A stretch of DNA of 64,000 nucleotides from Flavonifractor sp. An82 (GCF_002159265.1 NZ_NFHG01000014.1:1-64000); one strand, 5' to 3'. Positions 55,054 to 64,000 are shown, numbered from the stretch's first letter. The notes: generated by a model not told the origin, from the letters alone. Made by a program: numbers and translations.

Positions 55054-56441
55054 TGCGCCGCCCCCAGATCCAGCAGAGAGTCCTCGTAGATGTCGTTCAG
55101 ATCCAGAATGCCGTGGTTGCGGGAGATCAGAATGACGGTGTCGCCGGCGGTGATGGAGGATGAGCCGTCGGGAATGATGATCTGGCCCTTGTGGACCAGT
55201 ACGGCGATGAGGATACCCTTTTTCAGCCGCAGGTCCTTCAGGGGGATGCCCTGATTGTGGGTGGTCTCATTGGCGATGAACTCCAGAGCCTCAGCGTGGC
55301 CGTCGCAGATCTTGTACAGGGCGTTCATGACGCTGCCTTTGGAGTTCTGCATGCCACGGACCACCTGAAGGATCTGGCTGGCGGTGATGAGCTTGGGGGA
55401 GATGACGCTGTCCAGACCGGCGGCGTGGGCGATGCCGGTGTAATTCTGCCGGTTGGACTTGGCCACCACCTTTTTCACCCCCTGCTGCATGGCGTAGAGG
55501 GAGATGATGATGTTGTCCTCGTCGCGGTCGGTGAGGGCGATGAAGGCGTCGGAGGCACTGGCATTCTCCTCCTCCAGCAGTTCCTGGTCGGTGCCGTCGC
55601 CCTGAATAATGAGGGCGTGGGGCAGCATGTCGCTGAGGAGACGGCAGCGCTCCGGCTTGCGCTCCACGATCTTGACCCGCATGCCCAGCTTGAGCAGAAT
55701 GGCGGTGAGATAGTGGGCGACCCGTCCGCCGCCGATGATAAAGGCAGAGTGGAGCTTGGGAGTATGCCGGCCCAGCAGATGGAAGAAGGCGGTCAGACCG
55801 GAGGGCTGGCCCACCAGATAGAGCCGGTCGCCCGCATGGGGCACGAAGGAACCGTCTGGGATGATGACCTTGCCGTCCTCCCGCTCCACCGCGCATACCA
55901 GCATGGCCAGTTCCCGGATCTTGCCGGTCTGGGCGGAAAGAGGCTGTCCCGCCAGAAAGTCCCCCTCCCGCACCCGGAAGCTGATGAGCTCCACCCGGCC
56001 CCGGCAGAAGGTCTCGATGTTGGCGGCGTTGGGGAAGCGCAGCAGCCGGGAGATCTCCACAGCGGTGGCATTCTCCGGGTTGATGGCCATGTCGATGCCC
56101 AGCTCCTGCTTCATACTGGACAGCTCCATGGCGTACTCCACGTTGCGCACACGGGCGATGGTGAACTTGGCGCCCAGCCGCTTGGCGGTCAGGCAGCACA
56201 CCATGTTCACCTCGTCCAGGCTGGTGGCCGCGATCAGCACGTCCGCCGAACCCGCGCCCGATTCCTTCAGGGCGGAGATGGAGGCACCGTTGCCTTTGAC
56301 GCACATGACGTCCAGGGACTCGGAGGCCCGGCGCAGGGCGTCGTCATTGGTGTCAATGACGGTGACGTTGTGCTCCTCCTGAGAGAGGTGCTCCGCCAGG
56401 GTGAAGCCTACCTTTCCGTCTCCCACGATGATGATTTTCAA
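55050..56441 (-). CDS. trkA: Trk potassium system regulatory subunit TrkA
   Basis: A 463-residue cytosolic protein with two RCK units, each with an NAD(H)-binding Rossmann half (IIIVGDGKVGFTLAEHL at 3-19 and AFIIGGGRVAHYLTAIL near 233-249) and a TrkA_C half (about 140-220 and 375-455). It gates TrkH. The start is TTG 56441, giving MKIIIVGDGKVG; AAAGGATG lies 11 bases upstream. Confidence 0.94.
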   Translation of the reverse strand: MKIIIVGDGKVGFTLAEHLSQEEHNVTVIDTNDDALRRASESLDVMCVKGNGASISALKESGAGSADVLIAATSLDEVNMVCCLTAKRLGAKFTIARVRNVEYAMELSSMKQELGIDMAINPENATAVEISRLLRFPNAANIETFCRGRVELISFRVREGDFLAGQPLSAQTGKIRELAMLVCAVEREDGKVIIPDGSFVPHAGDRLYLVGQPSGLTAFFHLLGRHTPKLHSAFIIGGGRVAHYLTAILLKLGMRVKIVERKPERCRLLSDMLPHALIIQGDGTDQELLEEENASASDAFIALTDRDEDNIIISLYAMQQGVKKVVAKSNRQNYTGIAHAAGLDSVISPKLITASQILQVVRGMQNSKGSVMNALYKICDGHAEALEFIANETTHNQGIPLKDLRLKKGILIAVLVHKGQIIIPDGSSSITAGDTVILISRNHGILDLNDIYEDSLLDLGAAQ

Positions 56442-56644
56442 ACTACACTCATCCTTTCGGGATACCGTGGTATCCGCGTACGATCATGCCCGCCGGGGGC
56501 GGCAGCGCACACACACAAGGCGCCCCGTCCCGGGGAAACACTTCGATTGTAAAGCCCATCTTAACGCAATCTGTCCGCGGATGCAAGCACTCTTTCATAA
56601 ATCCCCGCACTTTGACGCAAGAAGGCGAAAAAACAAGAAGCAAC

Positions 56645-56678
56645 ACCAAAAAAATCCTGCCGGCATAGGCCGGCAGGA
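56645..56678 (-). terminator. Terminator of the membrane-anchored unknown gene
   Basis: Ten-bp stem (TCCTGCCGGC / GCCGGCAGGA) with four-base loop and a TTTTTTT run on the minus strand, 20 bases after the stop. The rest of 56442-56644 holds the trkA leader and no gene. Confidence 0.9.
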
Positions 56679-56696
56679 CGGAAAAAACAGGATCAA

Positions 56697-57404
56697 TCAG
56701 ACGGTCCACTCGCCGTGGATCATGCCCACCAGATACCAGTCGTTGTTCCACACCTCAAACACCAGCTTGAGGGAACACCAGTCAAAGCCCTCCCGGGCGG
56801 GGTCGATGCCGGGGAAGTGGTACTCCACGAAGCGGCCGTCCTCATAGACGGCGTCCACGTTTTCCAGGGCGTTGCCGCTGATGAGCACGGTGTCGATGCC
56901 TACCTGGGGGGCCTCGGTATAGTCGGCGTTGAAGACGTAGCGGTCAAAATACTCCTGGCCGGTACAGCGGATGGGTTCGCCGGAGCCGTCGTACAGGCCC
57001 CAGGTGTAAACCTCCTCGTCGGTGGACAGGCGGGCCACTTCGGCCTGGGTGAGTACATTGTCGCAGCTGGGGTCCACAGTGGAATAGGGGGTCAGAGTGA
57101 CGCCATGCTCCGGGTGGACCAGTCTGGACAGGGCGGCATAGTTCTTCTCTTTCAGAGCCTCCAGTGCCTGCCCGGCCCGATCCAGCAGGGGGGTGTTGTC
57201 CTCAGTGTCCAGCGGTTCCTCCTCCTCTGGAGCGGCGGAAACGCCGTACCGGTTGTTGCTGAGGATGCCGGGAGAGACGGCGGGGGAGATGGCGGAGGCG
57301 TTGGTGTGTACATGGATAGGCGGAAGGAAACTGCTGCCCACCAGCCAGCCCAGCAGCAGTCCGCACACCAGGGCCAGAGAGGACATCACAACGGCTCTTT
57401 TCAT
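56697..57404 (-). CDS. Membrane-anchored extracellular protein of unknown function
   Basis: A 235-residue protein with an N-terminal membrane anchor (KRAVVMSSLALVCGLLLGWL at 2-21, no lipobox Cys). A Pro/Ser/acidic linker runs to about 75. A compact domain follows with ALKEKNYAALSRLVHPEHGV near 82-101 and a C-terminal NNDWYLVGMIHGEWTV. The pattern HPEHGV...Y...D with the WYLVGIIHDEWT-like end recurs in Clostridial surface proteins of unknown role. Start ATG 57404 follows AAAGGAGG. Confidence 0.7.
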   Translation of the reverse strand: MKRAVVMSSLALVCGLLLGWLVGSSFLPPIHVHTNASAISPAVSPGILSNNRYGVSAAPEEEEPLDTEDNTPLLDRAGQALEALKEKNYAALSRLVHPEHGVTLTPYSTVDPSCDNVLTQAEVARLSTDEEVYTWGLYDGSGEPIRCTGQEYFDRYVFNADYTEAPQVGIDTVLISGNALENVDAVYEDGRFVEYHFPGIDPAREGFDWCSLKLVFEVWNNDWYLVGMIHGEWTV

Positions 57405-57628
57405 ATGAAATGTCCTCCTTTCCCACCGGCGGTATGGCACAGGCAGAAACAGGGTATCTGCCGGGCCAGAAATATTTTAAAACGGATGGACAAAAAAAGC
57501 AACAACAAATCGTTACAAAAATGGGGAGGATTTGTGCACCTTGTAAACCGGGCAAAAAACTGATATAATACAGCATACCGTTGTCCGGCATGCCGGGCTG
57601 TGTCTGATTCCCAAGGAGGTACATCGCA

Positions 57629-58399
57629 ATGCATGAGCATGAGCTGCAATTCCATATTAAATGTAAGGCCGGGGATGTGGGGCGCTACTGCTTCCTGCCC
57701 GGCGACCCGGGCCGCTGCGAGAAGATCGCAGCCTATTTTGACGATCCGGTGCGGATCGGCTCCAACCGGGAGTACACCGTCTACACCGGCACCCTGCTGG
57801 GGGAGAAGGTAAGCGTGTGCTCCACCGGCATCGGCGGTCCCTCCGCCGCCATTGCCATGGAGGAGCTCCACAACATCGGGGCGGATACCTTTATTCGGGT
57901 GGGCACCTGCGGCGGCATCGCCCTGCCGGTCAAGAGCGACGATGTGGTGATTGCCACCGGCGCCATCCGGCATGAAGGCACCAGCCGGGAATATGCCCCC
58001 ATTGAATTCCCGGCGGTGGCCGACTTCGAAGTGCAGAACGCTCTGGTCCAGGCGGCCAAGAATCTGGGCAAGCCCTGGCACGCCGGTGTGGTCCAGTGCA
58101 AGGACTCCTTCTACGGCCAGCACAGCCCCGCCCGGATGCCAGTGGCCCAGGAGCTGCTGTACAAATGGGAGGCCTGGAAGCGGCTGGGGGTGCTGGCCTC
58201 CGAGATGGAGTCGGCCGCCCTCTTCTGCTGCGCCGCAGCCCTGGGGGTGCGCTGCGGCTCCTGCTTCCATGTGATCTGGAACCAGGAGCGGGAGAACGCC
58301 GGTCTGGACCAGACCGAGAGCCACGACCTCTCTGCCGCTCTGGAGGTGGGCATCGAGGCGGTCAAGCTGCTCATCACCGCCGACCGGGAAAAGAAGTAA
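57629..58399 (+). CDS. udp: Uridine phosphorylase
   Basis: A 256-residue nucleoside phosphorylase of the NP-I family. Motifs: [13 protein letters not shown] at about 22-34, [17 protein letters not shown] at about 64-80, [10 protein letters not shown] near 90-99 and [13 protein letters not shown] near 190-203. It splits uridine to uracil and ribose-1-phosphate, a salvage role complementing the purine genes nearby. Start ATG 57629 follows AAGGAGG. Confidence 0.92.
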   Translation: MHEHELQFHIKCKAGDVGRYCFLPGDPGRCEKIAAYFDDPVRIGSNREYTVYTGTLLGEKVSVCSTGIGGPSAAIAMEELHNIGADTFIRVGTCGGIALPVKSDDVVIATGAIRHEGTSREYAPIEFPAVADFEVQNALVQAAKNLGKPWHAGVVQCKDSFYGQHSPARMPVAQELLYKWEAWKRLGVLASEMESAALFCCAAALGVRCGSCFHVIWNQERENAGLDQTESHDLSAALEVGIEAVKLLITADREKK

Positions 58400-58412
58400 A
58401 AAGGTGCAGACC

Positions 58413-58444
58413 AAGGCCCGCCGCAAACTGCGGCGGGCCTTTTT
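58413..58444 (+). terminator. Terminator after udp
   Basis: Thirteen-bp stem (AAGGCCCGCCGCA / TGCGGCGGGCCTT), three-base loop, T tail. Confidence 0.93.
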
Positions 58445-58565
58445 GCGTGTTTTGCTCCAATGGATAACCGTAGAAAAGGGAACAATTTAAGGTTACTTTA
58501 AGGTGCAAACAGAGAGTGACAGAATGAAAGCTTGACTTTCAACGGGGTTTTGTGAATGTTGTGCA

Positions 58566-58594
58566 TTGACAACTGTTAGCAGACAAACTAAACT
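58566..58594 (+). promoter_or_regulatory. Promoter of the second marR-ABC operon
   Basis: TTGACA (58566-58571) and TAAACT (58589-58594) with 17-base spacing. Unlike the first marR promoter no perfect palindrome is seen. Confidence 0.65.
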
Positions 58595-58624
58595 GAATAC
58601 AGTACGACAAAAGGAGATGACGGC

Positions 58625-59059
58625 ATGCGGCAGGAGCGCCACGTTGGCTATGAGATCAAGGCCCTGTCCAATCTGCTGCGGCGCAAGGTGCTGGAGTCGG
58701 CGGGTACCAATGATGGGGATGAGTTCACCGAGATGCAGGTGAAGGTGCTGGGTTTTCTGGCCCACAACCAGGATCAGGAGATCTGCCAGAAGGACATTGA
58801 AGAGGCCTTCTATATCCGCCGTTCCACCGCTTCCCGGCTGCTGAAACGGCTGGAGGCGCAAGGCTTTATTAGCCGACAGGCGGTGGAGCGGGACGCCCGG
58901 CTCAAGCGGGTGACCACCACCCCCAAGGCTGACGCCCTCTGCCAGCAGGTGATGGAGCGGATCGACAGCGTGGAGAACCAGCTGATTCGCGGGATCAGTC
59001 AGGCGGAGGTGGAGCAATTTCTCAGCACCGTGGAAAAATTAAAGCAAAATCTCATGTAA
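58625..59059 (+). CDS. MarR-family transcriptional regulator of the second ABC pair
   Basis: A 144-residue winged-helix regulator. The HTH is at about 55-75 (CQKDIEEAFYIRRSTASRLL) with the wing ERDARLKRVTTTPK at about 88-101. Start ATG 58625 follows AAAGGAGATG. It heads the operon with two ABC genes, the same layout as 47331-51292, and is likely its local repressor. Confidence 0.9.
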   Translation: MRQERHVGYEIKALSNLLRRKVLESAGTNDGDEFTEMQVKVLGFLAHNQDQEICQKDIEEAFYIRRSTASRLLKRLEAQGFISRQAVERDARLKRVTTTPKADALCQQVMERIDSVENQLIRGISQAEVEQFLSTVEKLKQNLM

Positions 59060-59085
59060 GCCGTCCAGGAGGGCGGCTTATAAAA

Positions 59086-59116
59086 CGCAGAAACATCCCG
59101 CCGGGGCGTTTCTGCG
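59086..59116 (+). other. Hairpin between marR and the ABC gene
   Basis: Nine-bp perfect stem CGCAGAAAC / GTTTCTGCG with a 13-base loop, no T-run, 26 bases before the ABC start codon. It may adjust the marR to ABC expression ratio. Confidence 0.5.
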
Positions 59117-59142
59117 CAGCGAAATCCTAAGGAGGGAACCCT

Positions 59143-60885
59143 ATGAAGAAAAAACGGGGCCTGACCAGCTGCATCCAGGAATTCAAGCGGGATACCATCC
59201 TCACGCCCATCTTTGTGATCGGCGAGGTGGCCTTTGACGTGCTCATCCCCATGATGACCGGTAAGCTGCTGGATGAGGGCGTCAAGGCGGGCAGTATGGC
59301 CCATATCATCCAGTATGGCGTTCTGGTTATTGCCATGGCCATGATCGCCCTGCTGCTGGGCGCCCTGTCGGGACGGTTCGCCGCCCGGGCGTCCACCGGC
59401 TTCTCCCGCAACCTGCGTCGGGAGATGTACCGCAATGTACAGAAATTTTCCTTTTCCAACATCGATAAGTACTCCACCGGCGGTATCATTACCCGTCTGA
59501 CCACCGATGTGACCAACGTTCAGATGGCTTTCATGATGATCATCCGCATCGCAGTGCGCTGCCCCATCATGCTCATCTGTGCCTGGGTGCTGACCTTTAC
59601 CATCAACCCCCAGCTGGCCCTTATTTTCCTCATCGTCATTCCCATCCTGGCGGTGGGTCTGCTGGTCATCATGAAGTCCGCCCATCCTCTCTTTGAGCGG
59701 GTGTTCAAGAAGTATGACTGGCTGAACAACGTGGTGCAGGAAAACCTGCTGGGCATCCGGGTGGTCAAGTCTTTCGTTCGGGAGGACCATGAGCGGGAGA
59801 AGTTCGGCAAGGTGTCCAACGAGATCTATATGGACTTCTCCAAGGCCGAAAAGCTGGTGGCCTTCAACATGCCCCTGATGCAGATCTGTGTCTATGCCTG
59901 TATGCTCACCGTGTCCTGGCTGGGCGCCAACCTGGTGGTGGGCGGCCAGCTGACTACCGGCCAGCTTACCAGTATGTTCAGCTACACCATGATGATCCTC
60001 ATGAGCCTGATGATGCTGTCCATGGTGCTGGTCATGATCATCATCTCCCGGGCCTCCGCCGAGCGTATCGTGGAACTGCTCAACGAGGAGAGCGATCTGA
60101 AGAACGGCCCCGATCCCATCCATGAGGTGAAGGACGGCTCCGTGGTCTTTGAGAACGTCAGCTTCAGCTATGCCAAGGACCCCACCAAGGAGTGCCTGAA
60201 GGATGTGAACCTGATCATCAAATCCGGTGAGACCGTGGGCATCCTGGGCGGCACCGGTACCTCCAAGACCACCCTGGTCCAGCTGATCCCCCGTCTGTAC
60301 GACGCCACCGAGGGCCGCGTGCTGGTGGGCGGCGTGGACGTGCGGGACTACGACATGGAGGCCCTCCGGGAGCAGGTGGCCATGGTGCTCCAGAAAAACG
60401 TGCTCTTCTCCGGTACCATCAAGGAGAACCTGCGCTGGGGCAACAAGGAGGCCACCGACGAGGAGATGGTCCGGGTGTGCAAGCTGGCCCAGGCTGACTC
60501 CTTCGTGCAGGAGTTCCCCGACAAGTACAACACCCATATCGAGCAGGGCGGCTCCAACGTATCCGGCGGCCAGAAGCAGCGGCTTTGTATCGCCCGGGCC
60601 CTGCTGAAGAAGCCCAAGATCCTCATCCTGGACGACTCCACCTCCGCCGTGGACACCAAGACCGACGCCCTCATCCGCAAGGCCTTCCGGGAGGAGATCC
60701 CCGACACCACCAAGTTCATCATCGCCCAGCGTATTTCCTCCATCGAGGACGCCGACAAGATCCTGGTGATGGACGGCGGCAAGATCGCCGCTATGGGCAC
60801 CCACGATGAGCTGCTCAAGACCTGCGACATTTACCGAGAGATCTATGAATCCCAGACGAGAGGAGGCGGCGAGGATGAAAACTAA
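59143..60885 (+). CDS. ABC exporter half-transporter (paralog of the broken gene)
   Basis: A 580-residue permease-ATPase fusion. The membrane domain is at 1-310, and Walker A is GGTGTSKTT at about 365-373 with Ser in place of the usual Gly before Lys. The signature is NVSGGQKQRLCIARALL, and Walker B is ILDDSTSAVD with Asp instead of the catalytic Glu after the final Asp. This looks like the degenerate-site half of a heterodimeric exporter; its partner follows with an 11-base overlap. Confidence 0.93.
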   Translation: MKKKRGLTSCIQEFKRDTILTPIFVIGEVAFDVLIPMMTGKLLDEGVKAGSMAHIIQYGVLVIAMAMIALLLGALSGRFAARASTGFSRNLRREMYRNVQKFSFSNIDKYSTGGIITRLTTDVTNVQMAFMMIIRIAVRCPIMLICAWVLTFTINPQLALIFLIVIPILAVGLLVIMKSAHPLFERVFKKYDWLNNVVQENLLGIRVVKSFVREDHEREKFGKVSNEIYMDFSKAEKLVAFNMPLMQICVYACMLTVSWLGANLVVGGQLTTGQLTSMFSYTMMILMSLMMLSMVLVMIIISRASAERIVELLNEESDLKNGPDPIHEVKDGSVVFENVSFSYAKDPTKECLKDVNLIIKSGETVGILGGTGTSKTTLVQLIPRLYDATEGRVLVGGVDVRDYDMEALREQVAMVLQKNVLFSGTIKENLRWGNKEATDEEMVRVCKLAQADSFVQEFPDKYNTHIEQGGSNVSGGQKQRLCIARALLKKPKILILDDSTSAVDTKTDALIRKAFREEIPDTTKFIIAQRISSIEDADKILVMDGGKIAAMGTHDELLKTCDIYREIYESQTRGGGEDEN

Positions 60886-62767
60886 CAACATGCGGCCCGG
60901 CTCGCCGGTGAAGAAATCCCGCACCGTACGCCGCCTGATGGGCTATGTGGGCCGGGGCTACGGCCTCAAGTTCGTGCTGGTGCTGCTGTGCATCCTGGTC
61001 AGCGCTATCGCTTCGGTGTCCGGCTCCTTGTTCCTGGGCTCCCTCATCGACGACTATATCACGCCCCTGCTGGCTATGGACAATCCGGTGTTTGACGGAC
61101 TGATCCGCGCCCTCATCATGATGGGCTGCCTGTACCTCACCGGCGCCCTGTGTGCCCTGGCCTACAACCGCCTGATGGTGGGTATCTCCCAAGGCGTGCA
61201 GAAGAAGATCCGTGACGATCTGTTCAGCCACATGCAGTCCCTGCCCATCAAGTATTTTGATACCCACGCCCATGGCGACGTGATGAGCGTGTACACCAAC
61301 GACGTGGATACCCTGCGTCAGATGTTCTCCCAGAGCATTCCCCAGGTCATCAACTCCCTGATGATGATCATTGTGGCCTTTGTGGGCATGCTGTTTACCG
61401 ACCTGATGATGACCGGCGTGGTCATCCTGTGTATCATTGTCATGCTGTGCGTCACCCGCTTCCTGGCGGGCCGCAGCGGCCGCTACTTCATCCGCCAGCA
61501 GATCAAGCTGGGCGATCTGAACGGCTATATTGAGGAGATGATCAACGGCCAGAAGGTGGTCAAGGTCTTCTGCCACGAGGAGGAGGCCCAGGAGGGCTTT
61601 GACGCGGTGAACGACGCTCTCTTTGAGAGCGCCGACAAGGCCAACAAATATGCCAACATCCTCATGCCCATCCTCATCAACATCGGCAACATCCAGTATG
61701 TTATCATCGCCATGGCCGGCGGCGCTCTGGCCCTCAGCGGCATCGGCGCCGGTATCACCCTGGGTGTCATCGCCACCTTCCTGCAGCTGTCCAAGAGCCT
61801 GTCCAACCCCATCAGCCAGATCTCCCAGCAGCTCAACTCGGTGGTCATGGCTCTGGCCGGTGCCCAGCGTATCTTTGACCTGATGGATGAGCCTGCCGAG
61901 GAGGACCACGGCACCGTCACTCTGGTGAATGTGGCCTTTGATCAGAACGACAATCTGTACGAAACCAAGGAGCACACCAACCTGTGGGCCTGGAAGGAGC
62001 CCCAGGAGGACGGCAGCTACAAATACACCAAGCTGGCCGGCGACGTGCGCTTTGACCACGTGGACTTTGCCTACGAGGAGGGGAAAACCATCCTCCACGA
62101 CATCAGCCTCTTCGCCAAGCCCGGTCAGAAGCTGGCCTTCGTGGGCGCCACCGGCGCAGGCAAGACCACCATCACCAATCTGATCAACCGGTTCTACGAT
62201 ATCGCCGACGGCAAGATCCATTACGACGGCATCTCCATCAACGACATCAAGAAGACCGACCTGCGGCGCTCTCTGGGCATCGTGCTCCAGGATACCAACC
62301 TCTTTACCGGTACCGTCCGTGAGAACATCCGCTACGGCAACCTGGACGCCACCGACGAGGAGGTGGAGGCCGCCGCTGTGCTTGCCAACGCCGATGACTT
62401 CATCCGCCGCCTGCCCCAGGGCTACGATACCATGCTCACCGGCAACGGCGCCAACCTGTCTCAGGGCCAGCGGCAGCTCATCGCCATCGCCCGGGCCGCC
62501 GTGGCCGATCCCCCGGTGATGATCCTGGACGAGGCTACCTCTTCCATTGATACCCGTACCGAGGCCATTGTCCAGCGGGGCATGGACTCCCTGATGTGCG
62601 GCCGCACCGTCTTTGTCATCGCCCACCGCCTGTCCACCGTCCGCAACTCCGACGCCATCATGGTGCTGGATCACGGCCGTATCGTGGAGCGGGGCGACCA
62701 CGAGGATCTGATTGCCCAGCATGGAGTGTACTACCAGCTGTACACCGGCGCATTCGAGCTGGAATAA
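60875..62767 (+). CDS. ABC exporter half-transporter, partner subunit
   Basis: A 630-residue permease-ATPase. The membrane domain is at about 20-340, followed by an inserted linker (LVNVAFDQNDNLYETKEHTN) at about 349-368. Walker A is GATGAGKTT at about 424, the signature LSQGQRQLIAIARA and Walker B MILDEATSS with the catalytic Glu. Start ATG 60875 is chosen because it follows GAGGAGGCGGCGAGG and gives a normal N-terminus. Confidence 0.94.
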   Translation: MKTNNMRPGSPVKKSRTVRRLMGYVGRGYGLKFVLVLLCILVSAIASVSGSLFLGSLIDDYITPLLAMDNPVFDGLIRALIMMGCLYLTGALCALAYNRLMVGISQGVQKKIRDDLFSHMQSLPIKYFDTHAHGDVMSVYTNDVDTLRQMFSQSIPQVINSLMMIIVAFVGMLFTDLMMTGVVILCIIVMLCVTRFLAGRSGRYFIRQQIKLGDLNGYIEEMINGQKVVKVFCHEEEAQEGFDAVNDALFESADKANKYANILMPILINIGNIQYVIIAMAGGALALSGIGAGITLGVIATFLQLSKSLSNPISQISQQLNSVVMALAGAQRIFDLMDEPAEEDHGTVTLVNVAFDQNDNLYETKEHTNLWAWKEPQEDGSYKYTKLAGDVRFDHVDFAYEEGKTILHDISLFAKPGQKLAFVGATGAGKTTITNLINRFYDIADGKIHYDGISINDIKKTDLRRSLGIVLQDTNLFTGTVRENIRYGNLDATDEEVEAAAVLANADDFIRRLPQGYDTMLTGNGANLSQGQRQLIAIARAAVADPPVMILDEATSSIDTRTEAIVQRGMDSLMCGRTVFVIAHRLSTVRNSDAIMVLDHGRIVERGDHEDLIAQHGVYYQLYTGAFELE

Positions 62768-62785
62768 GGTTAAGCCCTCTCTTTG

Positions 62786-62826
62786 CAGCGGGCCGCCCCG
62801 GTATCCCGGGACGGCCCGCTGTTTTT
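62786..62826 (+). terminator. Terminator of the second ABC operon
   Basis: Stem CAGCGGGCCG / CGGCCCGCTG with an inner GC-rich hairpin and TTTTT tail. Confidence 0.9.
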
Positions 62827-62882
62827 CTTTGCCCTGAACAGGGGAGGGAGCGGAAAAAATTTGAGAAATTGAAAAAAAGGAC

Positions 62883-62936
62883 TTGCGCAAAGAGAGAAGT
62901 CCTGCTATTATATCAATAACAGTAATAGTTACTGTT
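62883..62936 (+). promoter_or_regulatory. Promoter and Fur/PerR-type box of the oxidative-stress cluster
   Basis: TTGCGC (62883-62888) and TATTAT (62906-62911) are 17 bases apart. A 19-bp inverted repeat AACAGTAA-TAG-TTACTGTT (62918-62936) covers the start region, as expected for self-control by the Fur-family repressor encoded next. Confidence 0.8.
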
Positions 62937-62962
62937 TACACTCTGCGAGAGAGAGGTGACCT

Positions 62963-63346
62963 ATGAACGGAAAACGGTACTCCCGTCAGCGGGAACTGAT
63001 TTATCAGGCGCTGATGCACACCGACCAGCATCCCACCGCTGAGATGGTGTATCAGTGGCTGAAGCCCACCAACCCTAACCTGAGTCTGGGGACAGTATAC
63101 CGCAACCTGAACGTGCTGGTGGATGAGGGGGCCGCGGTGCGGATGGCCTTCCCGGTGGAACGGTATGACGCCAACGTCGAACCCCATTCCCACTTCCGCT
63201 GCGAGGTCTGCGGCGGGGTGTTTGACTTGGATCTGCCCTATGACAAGCAGCTGGATGAGAAGGCGCTGCTGGTCAGCGGCCACGACATCAAGAGCCATGA
63301 GCTGCTGTTTCATGGGGTGTGCGTCAACTGCAAACCGAAGCATTGA
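62963..63346 (+). CDS. Fur-family repressor, PerR-like
   Basis: A 127-residue metal-dependent repressor. The winged helix is at about 1-75 (HPTAEMVYQWLKPTNPNLSL then GTVYRNLNVLVDEG). A His-rich metal site (EPHSHFRCEVCGG) and two CxxC pairs (CEVC, CVNC) for structural zinc follow. Short length and position next to desulfoferrodoxin and rubrerythrin favour a peroxide-sensing PerR role over iron uptake control. Confidence 0.88.
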   Translation: MNGKRYSRQRELIYQALMHTDQHPTAEMVYQWLKPTNPNLSLGTVYRNLNVLVDEGAAVRMAFPVERYDANVEPHSHFRCEVCGGVFDLDLPYDKQLDEKALLVSGHDIKSHELLFHGVCVNCKPKH

Positions 63347-63419
63347 GTTTTTAACACGGATATGGTAAGTTTAATTTGCACGAAAGTGCCTATACTGATT
63401 TTAGAAAGGATGTATCCAC

Positions 63420-63806
63420 ATGGAGTTTAAACTGTATCGCTGCGCCCACTGCGGCAATGTCGTATTCAAGGTCGTCGACAAGGGTGTTCCCGTCATGTGC
63501 TGCGGCCAGAAGATGGAAGAGATCGTGCCCAATACCACCGACGCTGCTCAGGAGAAGCACGTGCCTGTGGTGGAGAAGACCGCTCACGGCAGCGGCAGCT
63601 CTGTGACCGTCAAGGTGGGCGGCGTGGAGCATCCCATGCTGCCGGAGCACTATATCTCCCTGATTGCCGTGGTGGACGGCGACACCGTGACCATGAAGTT
63701 CCCCAAGCCCGGCGACGCGCCCGAGCTGAAGACCTTCTGCCGGAGCGACAAGGTGGAGGCCTATGAGATCTGCAATCTCCATGGCTTCTGGAAGGGCGAA
63801 GGCTGA
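63420..63806 (+). CDS. dfx: Desulfoferrodoxin (superoxide reductase)
   Basis: A 128-residue 2Fe-type superoxide reductase that reduces superoxide to peroxide without making oxygen. The N-terminal desulforedoxin centre is C-x2-C ... CC (CAHCG, MCCG). The catalytic centre II ligands are in EKHVP, HPMLPEHYI and CNLHGFW. AAAGGATG lies ahead of ATG 63420. It is placed between the Fur/PerR repressor and rubrerythrin. Confidence 0.96.
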   Translation: MEFKLYRCAHCGNVVFKVVDKGVPVMCCGQKMEEIVPNTTDAAQEKHVPVVEKTAHGSGSSVTVKVGGVEHPMLPEHYISLIAVVDGDTVTMKFPKPGDAPELKTFCRSDKVEAYEICNLHGFWKGEG

Positions 63807-63844
63807 TTTAACACTTTATATTTAGATTAGAAAGGATGACTGTT

Positions 63845-64000
63845 ATGGAACTGAAGGGCAGCAAGACTGAAGCCAATCTGTGGAAAGCGTTTGCCGGCGA
63901 GAGCATGGCTCGCAACAAGTACACCTATTTTGCCAGCAAGGCCAAGAAGGAAGGCTACGAGCAGATCGCGGCCATCTTCGAGGAAACCGCCGGCAATGAG
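63845..64000 (+). CDS. rbr: Rubrerythrin, cut by the window end
   Basis: The first 52 codons of a rubrerythrin, a diiron peroxidase that removes peroxide in anaerobes. The N-terminal LKGSKTEANLWKAFAGESMA and KYTYFASKAKKEGYEQIA then FEETAGNE contain the first diiron Glu ligands. ATG 63845 has AAAGGATG upstream. The rubredoxin-like C-terminus lies outside the window. Confidence 0.93.
   Translation, partial: MELKGSKTEANLWKAFAGESMARNKYTYFASKAKKEGYEQIAAIFEETAGNE

Noticed and set aside
56449-56751. Minus-strand open frame between trkA and the membrane-anchored gene
   Set aside because: It overlaps a strong terminator and a coding 3' end, and its translation has no recognisable features.

Overview
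The window looks like a chromosome segment of an anaerobic, spore-forming, GC-rich gut member of the Clostridia, probably Oscillospiraceae of the Flavonifractor/Pseudoflavonifractor kind. This is inferred from strong AGGAGG ribosome binding sites, a YtvI-like sporulation membrane protein, class III fructose-bisphosphatase, a Na+/K+-type membrane pyrophosphatase, desulfoferrodoxin plus rubrerythrin, and high GC with Firmicutes-type proteins. No rRNA or other species marker is present, so the genus is a guess.

Bases 1-23250 are accessory DNA. The left edge holds the 3' part of an IS21-family insertion (istA-istB) with five 22-bp end repeats. It is followed by a MazF-type toxin, a small helix-turn-helix protein and a tyrosine integrase that abuts a tRNA-Ser(CGA). 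A second, complete element of about 18.5 kb follows. It ends in its own integrase next to a second, nearly identical tRNA-Ser(CGA). Between the tRNAs lie regulators (tandem excisionase-like HTH, DUF6809, TnpV), an AAA ATPase with DUF4143, a defence operon (Fic, HsdM, HEPN-like protein, HsdS, unknown protein with an Rx4H motif, HsdR), a DUF6076 protein, and a plasmid-like module (HTH, RepA-like ATPase, MobC-like protein, relaxase, ParB, integrase). No type IV secretion genes are seen, so it is best read as an integrative mobilizable element. The DNA beside the tRNAs carries repeats and tRNA-like scars, as expected of an integration hotspot.

From about 23500 onward the genes are core. They include xanthine phosphoribosyltransferase, a thioesterase, YtvI, and an ACT-protein/homoserine dehydrogenase/aspartate kinase set. 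A nine-gene purine operon on the minus strand follows (purE, purC, a purF paralog without the catalytic cysteine, purF, purM, purN, a PurO-type IMP cyclohydrolase, a stand-alone AICAR transformylase, purD). It is preceded by a structured leader with an intrinsic terminator. Next come GlgX, an aconitase-family hydratase, a cell-wall amidase, a DUF6530 protein and class III FBPase.

The right third holds two MarR-ABC-ABC cassettes of the same design, one with a frameshifted transporter gene. Between them lie a K+-dependent-type membrane pyrophosphatase, TrkH/TrkA potassium uptake, a membrane-anchored unknown protein and uridine phosphorylase. The window ends in a Fur/PerR-family repressor, desulfoferrodoxin and a truncated rubrerythrin, an anaerobe's oxidative-stress cluster with a palindromic box at its promoter.
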